Below, one piece after another: positions 44,845 to 54,388 of a stretch of DNA of 64,000 nucleotides. A model generated the notes under the pieces. It made no database searches, was not told the DNA's origin, and saw nothing but the letters and a program-made list of their open reading frames with translations. The position numbers were made by a program, and so were the translations under genes. The stretch is taken from assembly GCF_030915505.1 (NCBI RefSeq), contig NZ_CP133265.1, positions 3,934,001 through 3,998,000 on the forward strand. Direction: 5' to 3'. Source of the DNA: Neobacillus sp. OS1-2 (GTDB lineage: Bacteria > Bacillota > Bacilli > Bacillales > Cytobacillaceae). The number at the start of each line of letters is the position of its first letter. Within the stretch, counting starts at the first letter, position 1.

Positions 44845-46434
44845 ATGAATCGATCATGGACAGATCAAATCAAAAAAACAAAAGAGCACTTCAGCCAATA
44901 TTGGGGGGCAAGAAGCAAGAAACAAAAATGGCTTTTTATAGGGGCATTTTTATTTCTTGTTATCGCTTTATCGACCTTCATTTTTTTTGCGTCTCGGCCG
45001 CACTATATTCCATTGTATACGGGCCAGCTAACCCAGCGGGAAATTGGAGACATCAAGGCGGAACTCGACAAACAGGGATTTACCGATTATAAAATATCCG
45101 ATGCAGGTACAATGCTGCTTGTTCCCAAAAAGGAAGCTCCAGATTTAATTGTGAGCCTCGCTTCAAGTGGTTATCCAAAAGATACCAAAATCAATTATGA
45201 TATTTTTGGCGAAAATCTACAATTCGGTGCCACAGATCGACAGTACGATATTCTTGAACGGGAAGCCATGCAAAATCAAGTGGCAAATGTCATTAAAAAT
45301 GTCGATGGTATTAAAAATGCAGAAGTGATTTTGACTTTACCGGAAAATTCTGTGTTTGTTCGACAAGAGGACGATCAAAAAGCCAGTGCTTCCGTTATGG
45401 TGGAGGTCGAGCCCGGGGCAAAACTCAACTCTGGTCAAATTCGTGCACTATACACATTGGTTTCCCGCAGTGTACCGAATCTCCCTGTAGAAAATATCAC
45501 CATTATGAATCAGTACAGTGAGACGTTGGCACTACAGGATTCTGATAGTGACGATCAATCCTTAGCCAAATTTGATGAGCAGAGAAAAATCCAACAAAAT
45601 ATTGAACGGGATATTCAGCAAAATTTACAAAACTTACTCGGCACCATTCTTGGAACGGATAAAGTTCTCGTTCATTCTTTTGTCAAATTAAACTTTGATA
45701 AGGTAAAAACAGAAGAAAAATTAGTGAAACCGGTTGGTGATAGTGATAAGGGAATCGTGATTAGCTCTGATAAGAGCTCGAAAACTTCTACCAATACTGG
45801 GGGGAGTACGGGCGGAGTGGTTGGTTCAGGGGACACCGATGTTCCTGGTTATACGGGCAGCGACTCTGGCGGGGATAGCAATTATGAGGAATCTTCGGAT
45901 CGCGTGAATTATGAAATTAATCGTATTAATAAGGAAATTATTCAAAGTCCTTATCAAATAGAGGATATTACCATAAACGTTGGGGTTGCACCTGACTCGT
46001 CTAAATCCAATTCCTTATCAAAGGCAACCCAGGACAATGTCCGAAATATTGTTTCTAATACAGTTCGAACGGCACTTGGTCATCCGGATTTGAGTCAAAA
46101 AGAGGTTGATCAGCGGATCACCATTTTTCCACATGCCTTTGTTAAGAGTACCGAGAAAGAATCAAGTCCGGCATTCAATTGGCTATATATTATTGGGGCT
46201 GCTGCTGGTGCACTTGTACTTGGCGGACTTACTTGGTTCTTGATTAAACGGAGAAGACAAAATCAACAAGAGCCAGAAGAAGAGCCACTGTTTACAGCAC
46301 CTGTTGATCCAGATGCGGACTATTTCACGGAAAATGACCCGGCAATTGAGACACAATTGAAAAAGTTACTTGAACAGCGACCAAATGATTTTTCAAAAGT
46401 AATCAAGACATGGCTGAATGAAGAGGAGGCGTAA
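44845..46434 (+). CDS. fliF: FliF, MS ring protein
   Basis: 529 residues. Two membrane segments (about 27-47 and 440-462) flank the YscJ/FliF ring-building domains (LASSGYPKDTKINYDIFG, VPNLPVENITIMN). A Gly/Ser/Thr-rich loop at about 310-345 is followed by VNYEINRINKEIIQSPYQIEDI. The C-terminal tail, which binds FliG, is present. GCAGGGTG precedes ATG 44845. Confidence 0.95.
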   Translation: MNRSWTDQIKKTKEHFSQYWGARSKKQKWLFIGAFLFLVIALSTFIFFASRPHYIPLYTGQLTQREIGDIKAELDKQGFTDYKISDAGTMLLVPKKEAPDLIVSLASSGYPKDTKINYDIFGENLQFGATDRQYDILEREAMQNQVANVIKNVDGIKNAEVILTLPENSVFVRQEDDQKASASVMVEVEPGAKLNSGQIRALYTLVSRSVPNLPVENITIMNQYSETLALQDSDSDDQSLAKFDEQRKIQQNIERDIQQNLQNLLGTILGTDKVLVHSFVKLNFDKVKTEEKLVKPVGDSDKGIVISSDKSSKTSTNTGGSTGGVVGSGDTDVPGYTGSDSGGDSNYEESSDRVNYEINRINKEIIQSPYQIEDITINVGVAPDSSKSNSLSKATQDNVRNIVSNTVRTALGHPDLSQKEVDQRITIFPHAFVKSTEKESSPAFNWLYIIGAAAGALVLGGLTWFLIKRRRQNQQEPEEEPLFTAPVDPDADYFTENDPAIETQLKKLLEQRPNDFSKVIKTWLNEEEA

Positions 46435-46440
46435 GATCCT

Positions 46441-47451
46441 ATGGCAACAGCATTAAAGTTAAGCGGGAAGCAAAAAGCAGCGATATTGCTTATTTCTATG
46501 GGAAGGGAAGCTTCCTCTAAAGTGTTTAATCATTTAACCGATGATGAAATCGAACAGCTTACATTAGCGATTGCGAGTATAAAAAAAGTGGATGGTAAAG
46601 AAAAAGAGGAGGTTTTACAAGAGTTTCACGACATGTGTATCGCGAATGATTATTTAGCGACGGGTGGAATTACCTTTGCGCAAGATGTGCTTGAGTCTGC
46701 CTTAGGCAGAGATAAGGCCCGACAAATCATTAACCGCTTAAACACTCAGCTCCAGGTTAAACCGTTTGACTTTGCTCGCCGTGTGGATCCGATGCAAATC
46801 TATCATTTCTTGCAGAATGAGCATCCACAAACGATTGCACTCGTTTTAACGCATTTAGAGCCGCAACAGGCTTCGGTAATTCTTGCAGAGCTGCCTGAAG
46901 AACTTCAATCAGATGTAGCGCGAAGAATTGCTTTATTCGAGCAAACCTCTCCAGAAGTAATTAAAGAGGTGGAACACTTTTTAGAAACGAAGCTATCGGC
47001 TACAATCCGGAAAGATTATAGCGTTGTCGGTGGTATCGATTCGATTGTCGGTATCCTTAATGGCGTTGACCGCGGAACGGAGAAGAGTATCCTCGGGAGT
47101 CTGGAAATTAAAGATCATCAATTGGCAGAAGAAATTAAAAATCGGATGTTTATCTTCGAGGACATTATTAATTTGGATCGAAGGGCGATTCAACGGGTTA
47201 TTCAGGAAGTGGAAAATCACGATTTACTTCTTGCAATGAAGGCTTCAACCCAAGAGGTCAAGAATGTTATTTTCGAAAATATGTCACAACGGATGGTCGA
47301 GACGTTCGAAGAAGAAATGCAATATCTTGGACCTGTTCGGGTGAAGGATGTTGAGGAAGCACAGGGAAGAATTGTTTCGGTTATTCGCCGCTTAGAAGAC
47401 TCCGGTGAGATTGTTCTTGCTCGAGGTGGAAATGATGGCATCTTATTCTAA
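46441..47451 (+). CDS. fliG: FliG, motor switch/rotor protein
   Basis: 336 residues. FliG links the MS ring to the C-ring and meets the stator. Family features: KAAILLISMGREASSKVF near the start, the EHPQTIALVLTHLEPQQASVIL middle domain, and charged torque helix LKASTQEVKNVIFENMSQRM and PVRVKDVEEAQGRIV at the C-terminus. It begins 6 bp after fliF. Confidence 0.96.
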   Translation: MATALKLSGKQKAAILLISMGREASSKVFNHLTDDEIEQLTLAIASIKKVDGKEKEEVLQEFHDMCIANDYLATGGITFAQDVLESALGRDKARQIINRLNTQLQVKPFDFARRVDPMQIYHFLQNEHPQTIALVLTHLEPQQASVILAELPEELQSDVARRIALFEQTSPEVIKEVEHFLETKLSATIRKDYSVVGGIDSIVGILNGVDRGTEKSILGSLEIKDHQLAEEIKNRMFIFEDIINLDRRAIQRVIQEVENHDLLLAMKASTQEVKNVIFENMSQRMVETFEEEMQYLGPVRVKDVEEAQGRIVSVIRRLEDSGEIVLARGGNDGILF

Positions 47452-48262
47452 AGTGTTCAAGGCCTCCAATCTATCATTAATGGAAGAAGTAATGGTCATT
47501 AAACAACCGCTTATTTCAAGTGATTTTGCTAATGAAGGTCTTGATGAATCCTCAACCTTACCGGGAAATGAAGGAATAACGATTGAGGATCATCCCTTGA
47601 TCAAAGAGGCAAATGAAAAAGCACAAGAGATTATGGAGACCGCCAGCCAAAAAGCTCAGGCGATAGAGACTGCCGCAGAGGAAAAAGTACAACAGTGGTG
47701 GGAAGAGAATCAGGAAAAGCTTGAGACGATGTCACATGAAGCGAAAGAGCAAGGGTTTCTCCAGGGGTATGAAGATGGAAAACAGGAAGCTCTTCTTGAG
47801 ATTCAAGCCGAATACCAAGATAAAGTAGCACTTGTAGATGATATATTACAACAAGCCTATGCACAAAAGGAAAAGATCATAGCTGAAGCAGAGCCTTTTT
47901 TACTTGAGTTAAGTACCGCAATTGCTTCGCAAATTATCAAGCAGGAACTGGAGGATTGCCCTGATAAATTTGTTGAGGTAATCCAGCAGCATATCCTTCG
48001 CTTTAAGGAAAAAGATCATATTACCATCTGTGTACATCCTGATGATTTTCAGTTTATTCAATCACAGCGCTCCCATCTCATGGCCATGGTGAACGGGGAG
48101 ACGGAAATTAAAATTATCCCTGAGCATTCGGTCACTTCAAAGGGGTGTATTATTAGGACTGCGTACGGTAGCATCGACGCTAGAATTGATACACAAATTG
48201 AAGAGATTAAAAAGGTTATCCTTGAGGCAAGAAGGGGGCAGCAAAGTGACATTGTCAGCTGA
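47432..48262 (+). CDS. fliH: FliH, export ATPase regulator/stator
   Basis: 276 residues. The gene overlaps the end of fliG by 20 bp. Adjacent ATG codons at 47432 and 47435 follow GAGGTGG; either could be used. It has a long acidic/Gln coiled coil (EKAQEIMETASQKAQAI) and the C-terminal FliH domain (LLELSTAIASQIIKQEL, ISVHPDDFQF-like, GGCIIRTAYGSIDARID-like). Regulates FliI. Confidence 0.9.
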   Translation: MMASYSKVFKASNLSLMEEVMVIKQPLISSDFANEGLDESSTLPGNEGITIEDHPLIKEANEKAQEIMETASQKAQAIETAAEEKVQQWWEENQEKLETMSHEAKEQGFLQGYEDGKQEALLEIQAEYQDKVALVDDILQQAYAQKEKIIAEAEPFLLELSTAIASQIIKQELEDCPDKFVEVIQQHILRFKEKDHITICVHPDDFQFIQSQRSHLMAMVNGETEIKIIPEHSVTSKGCIIRTAYGSIDARIDTQIEEIKKVILEARRGQQSDIVS

Positions 48263-49568
48263 AAACTATGTGAAGCTCATTCGCGGGATTGATCCTGTTC
48301 GAGTGAACGGAAAAATAACGCAAATTATCGGGCTTACAATCGAGTCCCAAGGACCGGATGTTCGGATTGGTGAGCTGTGTTCCATTTATCCGACAAATTC
48401 ACAAACCCCGATTCCCGCTGAAGTTGTTGGGATCAGAGAAAACAAAGTCTTGCTCATGCCCCTTGGCGAAGTCCAAGCGATTGGCCCTGGCTGTGATGTG
48501 GTTGCAAGTGGGAAACCGATGATGGTCAAAGCCGGTCATCAATTACTCGGCCGGGTGCTTGATGGGTTAGGCCAGCCGATGGATGGAAAGCCGCTGCCAC
48601 TTGGGTTAGAAGAGGTACCGACACATGCCAAGCCGCCCAATCCGCTCAAGCGACCGCGGATTCATTCACCATTAGGAGTCGGTGTCCGTACAATTGATGG
48701 CTTGTTGACGATGGGAAAAGGACAAAGGGTAGGGATTTTTGCCGGCAGTGGGGTCGGGAAAAGCACGCTCCTGGGGATGATCTCCAGAAACACTTCAGCG
48801 GATGTCAATGTCATTGCCTTGATTGGTGAACGGGGACGGGAGGTCCTTGACTTTTTAGAGCAAAACCTTGGGGAAGAAGGGTTAAAAAAGTCTGTTGTGA
48901 TTGTAGCAACATCGGATCAACCTGCCCTCATTCGGATTAAAGGAGCGTTAACGGCTACCTCGATTGCGGAATACTTTCGCGATCAGGGAAAGAACGTTTT
49001 ACTTGTCATGGATTCTGTCACTCGCTTCGCGATGGCCCAAAGGGAAGTCGGGCTAGCCATTGGCGAACCGCCTACAACAAAGGGGTATACACCATCTGTT
49101 TTTGCGATGCTTCCACAACTGTTGGAACGGGCTGGAACCGGACCAAAGGGATCGATATCTGCTATCTATACCGTTCTGGTGGACGGTGACGATATGAATG
49201 AACCAATCGCTGATGCCGTTAGAGGAATTTTAGATGGACATATTGTCTTAAATCGGGCCATTGGCAGTAAAGGGATCTTTCCCTCGATTGATGTTCTTAA
49301 TAGTGCAAGCCGTGTCATAAACGAAATCACTTCCGATGAACACTTAAATGCGGTGCGAATCTTTAAAAAATATCTCGCCGCCTATAACGAGGCAGAGGAT
49401 TTAATTAATATTGGTGCCTATAAGAAGGGGTCAAATCGAGAAATTGATGTGGCTGTGCGTTTCAAACCGCTAATAGATAATTTCTTGCGTCAGGGTATTT
49501 ATGAGCCTTCTACGTTAGAAGAAACAAGATCCTTCTTAATTTCACAATTTGGAGCGATGATGACATGA
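48246..49568 (+). CDS. fliI: FliI, flagellar export ATPase
   Basis: 440 residues from GTG 48246, 7 nt after AAGGGGG and overlapping fliH by 17 bp. F1-ATPase beta-like: Walker A AGSGVGKSTLLGM, GERGREVLDFLEQNL, Walker B VLLVMDSVTRFAMAQREV and the PPTTKGYTPSVFAMLPQLLERAG motif. Energises export with FliH and FliJ. Confidence 0.96.
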   Translation: MTLSAENYVKLIRGIDPVRVNGKITQIIGLTIESQGPDVRIGELCSIYPTNSQTPIPAEVVGIRENKVLLMPLGEVQAIGPGCDVVASGKPMMVKAGHQLLGRVLDGLGQPMDGKPLPLGLEEVPTHAKPPNPLKRPRIHSPLGVGVRTIDGLLTMGKGQRVGIFAGSGVGKSTLLGMISRNTSADVNVIALIGERGREVLDFLEQNLGEEGLKKSVVIVATSDQPALIRIKGALTATSIAEYFRDQGKNVLLVMDSVTRFAMAQREVGLAIGEPPTTKGYTPSVFAMLPQLLERAGTGPKGSISAIYTVLVDGDDMNEPIADAVRGILDGHIVLNRAIGSKGIFPSIDVLNSASRVINEITSDEHLNAVRIFKKYLAAYNEAEDLINIGAYKKGSNREIDVAVRFKPLIDNFLRQGIYEPSTLEETRSFLISQFGAMMT

Positions 49569-49999
49569 CATATAGGTTTTCTTTTCAAAAGGTACTTGAT
49601 TTCAAGGAAAAAGAGAAGGAATTCGCTGAGCAGGAATACGGTACCATCAAAATTAAGCAAATCGAGCTTGAGGAAAAAATGGAAGACTTAGAACAAGAGA
49701 AGAAAAAAATGTTCAATCAATATAATGAAGTTGATCGGAAAACAGTATCGCAAATTCTGCATGTTCATCAGGAAATGGAACATGTCAATCAGAAAATGAA
49801 ACAGCTGACATCACAATCACAGCAAATCCATCAGCAATTAGAAGAAAAACAGCTGGTTCTGATTGAAAAAATGCAAGAAGCAAAAATGTGGAATCAATGG
49901 AAGGCGAAATCAAAGGCTGCATTTCAAAAACAGCTGGATCAAAAAGAACAGGCTGTTTTGGATGAAATGGCTGTCTTACGGTATTCCCGCCGGGTATGA
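49565..49999 (+). CDS. fliJ: FliJ, flagellar export protein
   Basis: 144 residues, almost entirely an antiparallel coiled coil rich in Gln, Glu and Lys (YRFSFQKVLDFKEKEKEFAE at the start). ATG overlaps the fliI stop as ATGA. FliJ is the central stalk of the FliI ring. Confidence 0.9.
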   Translation: MTYRFSFQKVLDFKEKEKEFAEQEYGTIKIKQIELEEKMEDLEQEKKKMFNQYNEVDRKTVSQILHVHQEMEHVNQKMKQLTSQSQQIHQQLEEKQLVLIEKMQEAKMWNQWKAKSKAAFQKQLDQKEQAVLDEMAVLRYSRRV

Positions 50000-50013
50000 G
50001 GAGCGAAAACAAA

Positions 50014-50880
50014 ATGGAAGAAAAGCAACAGGGAAAATTGAAATCGTTACTATACTTTGGGCTTATTCCGTTACTTTTTTTGGCCATTTTTGGTCTGTTC
50101 ATTTTTAACTGGTTAGGCTTTCCGGTTTGGAAATCGATCCAGGAATGGGGAAATAACACCCCTGTCATTAGTATGATGATGCCGGATCCGGATCCTTCTC
50201 CACAGGACGATGCAAAAAAGACTTCTCCGTCAGATGACTATAAAGCGAAATATCTTGATAGTAATCAAAAAGTGAAAGAGGAAGCGAAAAAAATAGCCTC
50301 GTTGGAGAAACAGATCAAGTCCAATCAAGAAGAATTTGATCAATTAAAAAAGAGCAACATAGATTTGCAAAACCAGCTCGATCAAAAAGCGGCGCAAAAA
50401 AACAAGGATCAACTGAAGCAAGTGGCAGCTATTTATGAAAATATGGCACCTTCAAAAGCAGCAAAAATGTTTGAAGTGATGTCTTTAGAGGATGCCGCGA
50501 TCACAATGTCGTCGCTAGGTCAAGAACAGCAAAGCAATATACTTGGAAGTATGAAAGATGCCAAAAAGGCCGCACAAATAACCATGCTGCTGAAGGAAAT
50601 CGGAACAATAAATGATACGGATCCTGCTATTTTGAAGGATGAGCTGCAAAAAATTGTTCAAAATGATGTAGATCCTGCAGGTAGTCTAGTAGAAACAATT
50701 GCGGGGATGCCTGCCGCGCAATCAGCAAGTTTGATTCAATCGATGATGGAAACAAATGCACAAGTAGCAATGAACGTATTGAAACAGATGAGCACGACGA
50801 ACCGGTCACAAATATTAACCGAAATTGCCAAGAAAGACGCAAAAATAGCCGCGCAAATTACGGTGAATTTAGAGAAATAG
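50014..50880 (+). CDS. ylxF: MotE (YlxF) flagellar chaperone-like protein with MgtE-N type domain
   Basis: 288 residues from ATG 50014 with GAGGAG 10 nt before; an ATGA overlap start at 49996 is possible but lacks a site. One membrane segment at about 12-35, then a coiled coil (EEAKKIASLEKQIKSNQEEF) and a C-terminal helical repeat domain (YENMAPSKAAKMFEVMSLEDAAI) like the N-domain of MgtE. B. subtilis YlxF is in the same spot after fliJ. The fliK gene that normally comes next has moved. Confidence 0.88.
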   Translation: MEEKQQGKLKSLLYFGLIPLLFLAIFGLFIFNWLGFPVWKSIQEWGNNTPVISMMMPDPDPSPQDDAKKTSPSDDYKAKYLDSNQKVKEEAKKIASLEKQIKSNQEEFDQLKKSNIDLQNQLDQKAAQKNKDQLKQVAAIYENMAPSKAAKMFEVMSLEDAAITMSSLGQEQQSNILGSMKDAKKAAQITMLLKEIGTINDTDPAILKDELQKIVQNDVDPAGSLVETIAGMPAAQSASLIQSMMETNAQVAMNVLKQMSTTNRSQILTEIAKKDAKIAAQITVNLEK

Positions 50881-50906
50881 AGAAACTCCAAGGAAGGAGA
50901 ACCAAC

Positions 50907-51476
50907 ATGAAACGCATCATGATTTTATTTGCTATGTTCTTTTATTTATTTTCCATGCAAACCACCACATTTGCCGCGGGTTTAACTGCCGCCGGTGAAC
51001 CTTCCGTCTATGACACTATCCAAAAGGGTGAAAAAAAAGCACCCAAAGACTCAGTAAGTAAAGAGAAGGATAGTGGCACATCTCCTTCTATATTCTCCAT
51101 GTTTATTAAATTTATCGTATCGTTCGCATTTGTGATTTTCTTGTTGTTCGTGTTATTACGATTCCTGTCAAAGCGGAACAAGGCATTGCCGTCCAATGGA
51201 CCGATTATTCCATTGGGAGACCATGCACTCGGAAACAATCGTTCTGTCCAGCTCGTATTGATTGGCGGGACTATTTATGTCCTTGGAGTGGGAGAAACGG
51301 TCACACTCATCCGCACGATTACCCAAGGTGAAGAATATCAGCATTTACTCGAAAGTCTCGAGAATCAAGAAGAGGAGCCGCCTGCAAAATGGGCGGCCCA
51401 AGATACGAAAAAATTGTGGAATTCTGTTTTTCAGAAACAGTTAGATAATATGAAGCAGCGCCGAGGAGGGGAGTAA
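50907..51476 (+). CDS. fliO: FliO (FliZ), export gate assembly protein
   Basis: 189 residues with a cleavable-looking signal peptide (to about 24, ending TTTFAAG), an extracellular Lys/Ser stretch and one membrane segment at about 68-90. A short cytoplasmic domain with GDHALGNNRSVQLVLIGGTIYVLGVGE follows. FliO helps assemble FliP. The gene comes 4 bp before fliP. Confidence 0.9.
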   Translation: MKRIMILFAMFFYLFSMQTTTFAAGLTAAGEPSVYDTIQKGEKKAPKDSVSKEKDSGTSPSIFSMFIKFIVSFAFVIFLLFVLLRFLSKRNKALPSNGPIIPLGDHALGNNRSVQLVLIGGTIYVLGVGETVTLIRTITQGEEYQHLLESLENQEEEPPAKWAAQDTKKLWNSVFQKQLDNMKQRRGGE

Positions 51477-51479
51477 CCT

Positions 51480-52226
51480 ATGTTACGGAAGTTAGCTATT
51501 CTCGTTCCCCTCTTTACGCTCGGGTTTATCTCTGTTGCCTATGCTGCTGAACCGGCAAGTTCGCTTTTACCTGGACTCGATTTAGCCTCGGATGATCCAG
51601 ATAAGGTCTCGAATACGGTCCGGATCATTCTACTGATAACCGTGTTATCGATTGCTCCGGCGATTTTAATGTTGATGACTTGTTTTACGCGAATTGTCAT
51701 TGTGCTCGGATTTGTTCGTAATGCCCTTGGCACACAGCAAATACCGCCGAATCAAGTGATGATCGGGTTGGCTCTTTTTATGACGTTTTTTATCATGGGT
51801 CCTACTTTTTCTCAAATCAATGATGAGGCCTACCAACCGTTTATGGCGGGGAAAATCACCCAAGAGCAAGCCTTCAAAAAGGCAACTGATCCCATGAAAG
51901 AATTTATGACGAAAAATACTCGGGAGAAGGACCTGGCCTTGTTTATGGATTATGCCAAGATGGAAAGGCCGAAATCGGTGGAGGACATCCCGCTAACGGC
52001 CCTTGTTCCTGCCTATGCCATTAGTGAATTAAAAACAGCCTTTCAAATGGGATTCATGATCTTTATTCCCTTTCTGGTCATCGATATGATCGTTTCCAGT
52101 GTGTTAATGTCAATGGGGATGATGATGCTGCCACCGGTCATGATCTCGTTGCCATTTAAGATTTTACTGTTCATTTTGGTTGACGGCTGGCATCTAATCA
52201 TCGGGTCACTGCTAAAGAGTTTTTAA
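51480..52226 (+). CDS. fliP: FliP, export gate protein
   Basis: 248 residues, signal peptide plus four membrane segments. Conserved motifs: FTRIVIVLGFVRNALGTQQIPPNQVMIGLALF, ALVPAYAISELKTAFQMGF and DGWHLIIGSLL at the end. Core of the FliPQR export pore. Confidence 0.96.
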   Translation: MLRKLAILVPLFTLGFISVAYAAEPASSLLPGLDLASDDPDKVSNTVRIILLITVLSIAPAILMLMTCFTRIVIVLGFVRNALGTQQIPPNQVMIGLALFMTFFIMGPTFSQINDEAYQPFMAGKITQEQAFKKATDPMKEFMTKNTREKDLALFMDYAKMERPKSVEDIPLTALVPAYAISELKTAFQMGFMIFIPFLVIDMIVSSVLMSMGMMMLPPVMISLPFKILLFILVDGWHLIIGSLLKSF

Positions 52227-52241
52227 AAGGAAGTGTCATTC

Positions 52242-52511
52242 ATGACCACTGAAATGGTATTACGTATAGCCCAGGAGGCCATTTACACAATCCTTATTGT
52301 GATTGCCCCTGTTGCCGGAGTCGCTTTAGCCGTTGGATTATTGGTAAGTATTTTTCAAGCAGCCACCCAGATTCAGGAACAGACCTTGGCATTTATTCCA
52401 AAGATTCTTGCCGTGTTTCTGACCTTGCTTGTCTGCGGGGCGTGGATGCTCCGACATGTCGTTGATTTCACTGAACACTTATTGGGAAATCTTTCTCAAT
52501 TTGTCGGGTAG
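52242..52511 (+). CDS. fliQ: FliQ, export gate protein
   Basis: 89 residues from ATG 52242, 8 nt after AAGGAAG; an upstream GTG at 52233 overlaps that site. Two membrane hairpin segments with VALAVGLLVSIFQAATQIQEQTLAFIPKI-type core, the standard FliQ signature. Confidence 0.95.
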   Translation: MTTEMVLRIAQEAIYTILIVIAPVAGVALAVGLLVSIFQAATQIQEQTLAFIPKILAVFLTLLVCGAWMLRHVVDFTEHLLGNLSQFVG

Positions 52512-52520
52512 GTGATGACG

Positions 52521-53291
52521 ATGGATGCTTCCACATTATGGAGCTTTTTACTTGTATTTGTCCGGATATCGTCCTTTATGGTGGTGGTTCCTGTTTTTTC
52601 GGGACGGCAAATACCGGCAACTTACAAAATTGGTTTCAGTGCGGCCCTTGCGATCCTCTGTGTCGGGTTGGTGAAGGAACCAATTGATACGTTACCGCAG
52701 TGGGCACTGCTTCTATTAATCTTAAAGGAATTTCTTGTCGGCATTGTGTTAGGGATGACAGCGGCGCTTTTACTCTATTCTGTCCAGTTTGCCGGCTCCC
52801 TTTTAGATATGCAAATAGGTTTTTCCATGGCTAGTCTATTTGACCCTAATTTCGGGTTATCAGAACCACTAACAGGGAGATTTAAAAATATTCTTGCCAT
52901 GCTCCTATTATTTTCAACGAATGGTCATCTATTATTAATTCAGGGGATCTTGGCCAGTTTTGATTGGATTTCATTGCAGGATACCATACCCGCTTTCATA
53001 GATGGCAGGCTGTCCGCCTTTCTTTTGGAATGCGTAAAGCAAATGTTTATGATTGGCTTTATGATGGCCGCTCCCATATTGGGTGCCATGTTTGTTTGTG
53101 ACGTTGCCTTAGGTATTCTTGCAAAAACGGTTCCGCAATTGAATATTATTTCTGTTGCGCCGCCATTAAAAATATTACTTCATTTTGCGCTCTATATCGT
53201 TCTATTGCCAGGTTTTATTTATCTATTAAACATTTTATTTGAGAATATGTTCGGTTCAATGTCATCTATTTTAAAAATAATGGGGGCGTAG
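52521..53291 (+). CDS. fliR: FliR, export gate protein
   Basis: 256 residues, six hydrophobic segments, with LVFVRISSFMVVVPVFSGRQIPATYKI and AGSLLDMQIGFSMASLFDP. ATG 52521 is preferred over GTG 52512/ATG 52515 because GGTAGGTG lies 6 nt ahead. It follows fliQ by 9 bp and precedes flhB by 2 bp. Confidence 0.94.
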   Translation: MDASTLWSFLLVFVRISSFMVVVPVFSGRQIPATYKIGFSAALAILCVGLVKEPIDTLPQWALLLLILKEFLVGIVLGMTAALLLYSVQFAGSLLDMQIGFSMASLFDPNFGLSEPLTGRFKNILAMLLLFSTNGHLLLIQGILASFDWISLQDTIPAFIDGRLSAFLLECVKQMFMIGFMMAAPILGAMFVCDVALGILAKTVPQLNIISVAPPLKILLHFALYIVLLPGFIYLLNILFENMFGSMSSILKIMGA

Positions 53292-53293
53292 GC

Positions 53294-54388
53294 ATGCTGC
53301 TGCGTTTAGACTTACAATTATTTTCCGGTGAAAAAACGGAAAAGGCAACGCCCTCGAAACGGCGTGAGGCTAGAAAAAAAGGGGATGTCGCAAAAAGCCC
53401 TGAAGTATCTACTGCTATTACGCTGCTCCTTTGCTTCGGATTTTTACTGGTCGGAGGAAAGAGTTTAGTCGCTGGTTGTTTAACCATCTATCGTCATAGT
53501 TTCCAAGAGTATATGCTTTGGGATCTATCAATCACAAGTACAAAACTATTATTTAATCAACTAGTGTTGGATGCGGGGAAATTGGTTGCCCCCATTTTAC
53601 TAGTGGTGCTTGTGGCTGGAATTGCCGCCAATTTAATGCAGGTCGGCTTTATGTTTAATTTTTCTTTAATAAAAGTGGATTTTACAAAAATGAATCCATT
53701 GTCAGGATTGAAACGGATGTTTTCCGTGCGATCCTTAGTAGAATTAGTAAAATCGATTTTAAAAATTACCTTTATTGCTGTGATTGTTTTTTTAGTCATC
53801 TGGCAGAAAAAAAATCAATTTCTTGTTCTTGGCGAAAAAACGATATGGGATACAGCTAGATTTATAGGGTCTTTGATTCTTCAAATTGGCTTAGTTGCAG
53901 CGGGATCTTTAATCGTTTTGGCGGTGGCCGACTATATCTATCAAAAGTTTAGTTTTGAAAAGAAAATCCGGATGTCGAAACAGGATATTAAGGATGAGTA
54001 TAAGAAGTCTGAAGGGGATCCATTTATTAAGGGAAAACGAAGATCCATCCAACGGCAAATGGCCATGAATCAAATGATTCGTGAAGTGCCGAAGGCTGAT
54101 GTGGTCATTACCAACCCTACGCACTTTGCGATTGCGATCCGTTATGACATTGACACGATGGATGCCCCGCAGGTGATTGCGAAGGGGCAAGACTTTATCG
54201 CATTAAAAATAAAAGAAATTGCCAAGGAACATAAGATTACCACGGTTGAAAACAGGCCCTTGGCACGTGCTTTATTTGCTTCAGTTGAAATAGGCGGGAC
54301 GATTCCTGAAGAGCTGTTCAATGCCGTGGGTGAAATATTGGCATACGTTTATTACCAGGAAGGAAAATATAAGGGGATGATGACATGA
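53294..54388 (+). CDS. flhB: FlhB, export substrate-specificity switch
   Basis: 364 residues. Begins LDLQLFSGEKTEKATPSKRREARKKGDV, four membrane segments, then the cytoplasmic autocleavage motif NPTH (in VVITNPTHFAIAIRY, near 271). It interacts with FliK to switch from hook to filament export; in this genome that partner is the four-domain FliK. Confidence 0.96.
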   Translation: MLLRLDLQLFSGEKTEKATPSKRREARKKGDVAKSPEVSTAITLLLCFGFLLVGGKSLVAGCLTIYRHSFQEYMLWDLSITSTKLLFNQLVLDAGKLVAPILLVVLVAGIAANLMQVGFMFNFSLIKVDFTKMNPLSGLKRMFSVRSLVELVKSILKITFIAVIVFLVIWQKKNQFLVLGEKTIWDTARFIGSLILQIGLVAAGSLIVLAVADYIYQKFSFEKKIRMSKQDIKDEYKKSEGDPFIKGKRRSIQRQMAMNQMIREVPKADVVITNPTHFAIAIRYDIDTMDAPQVIAKGQDFIALKIKEIAKEHKITTVENRPLARALFASVEIGGTIPEELFNAVGEILAYVYYQEGKYKGMMT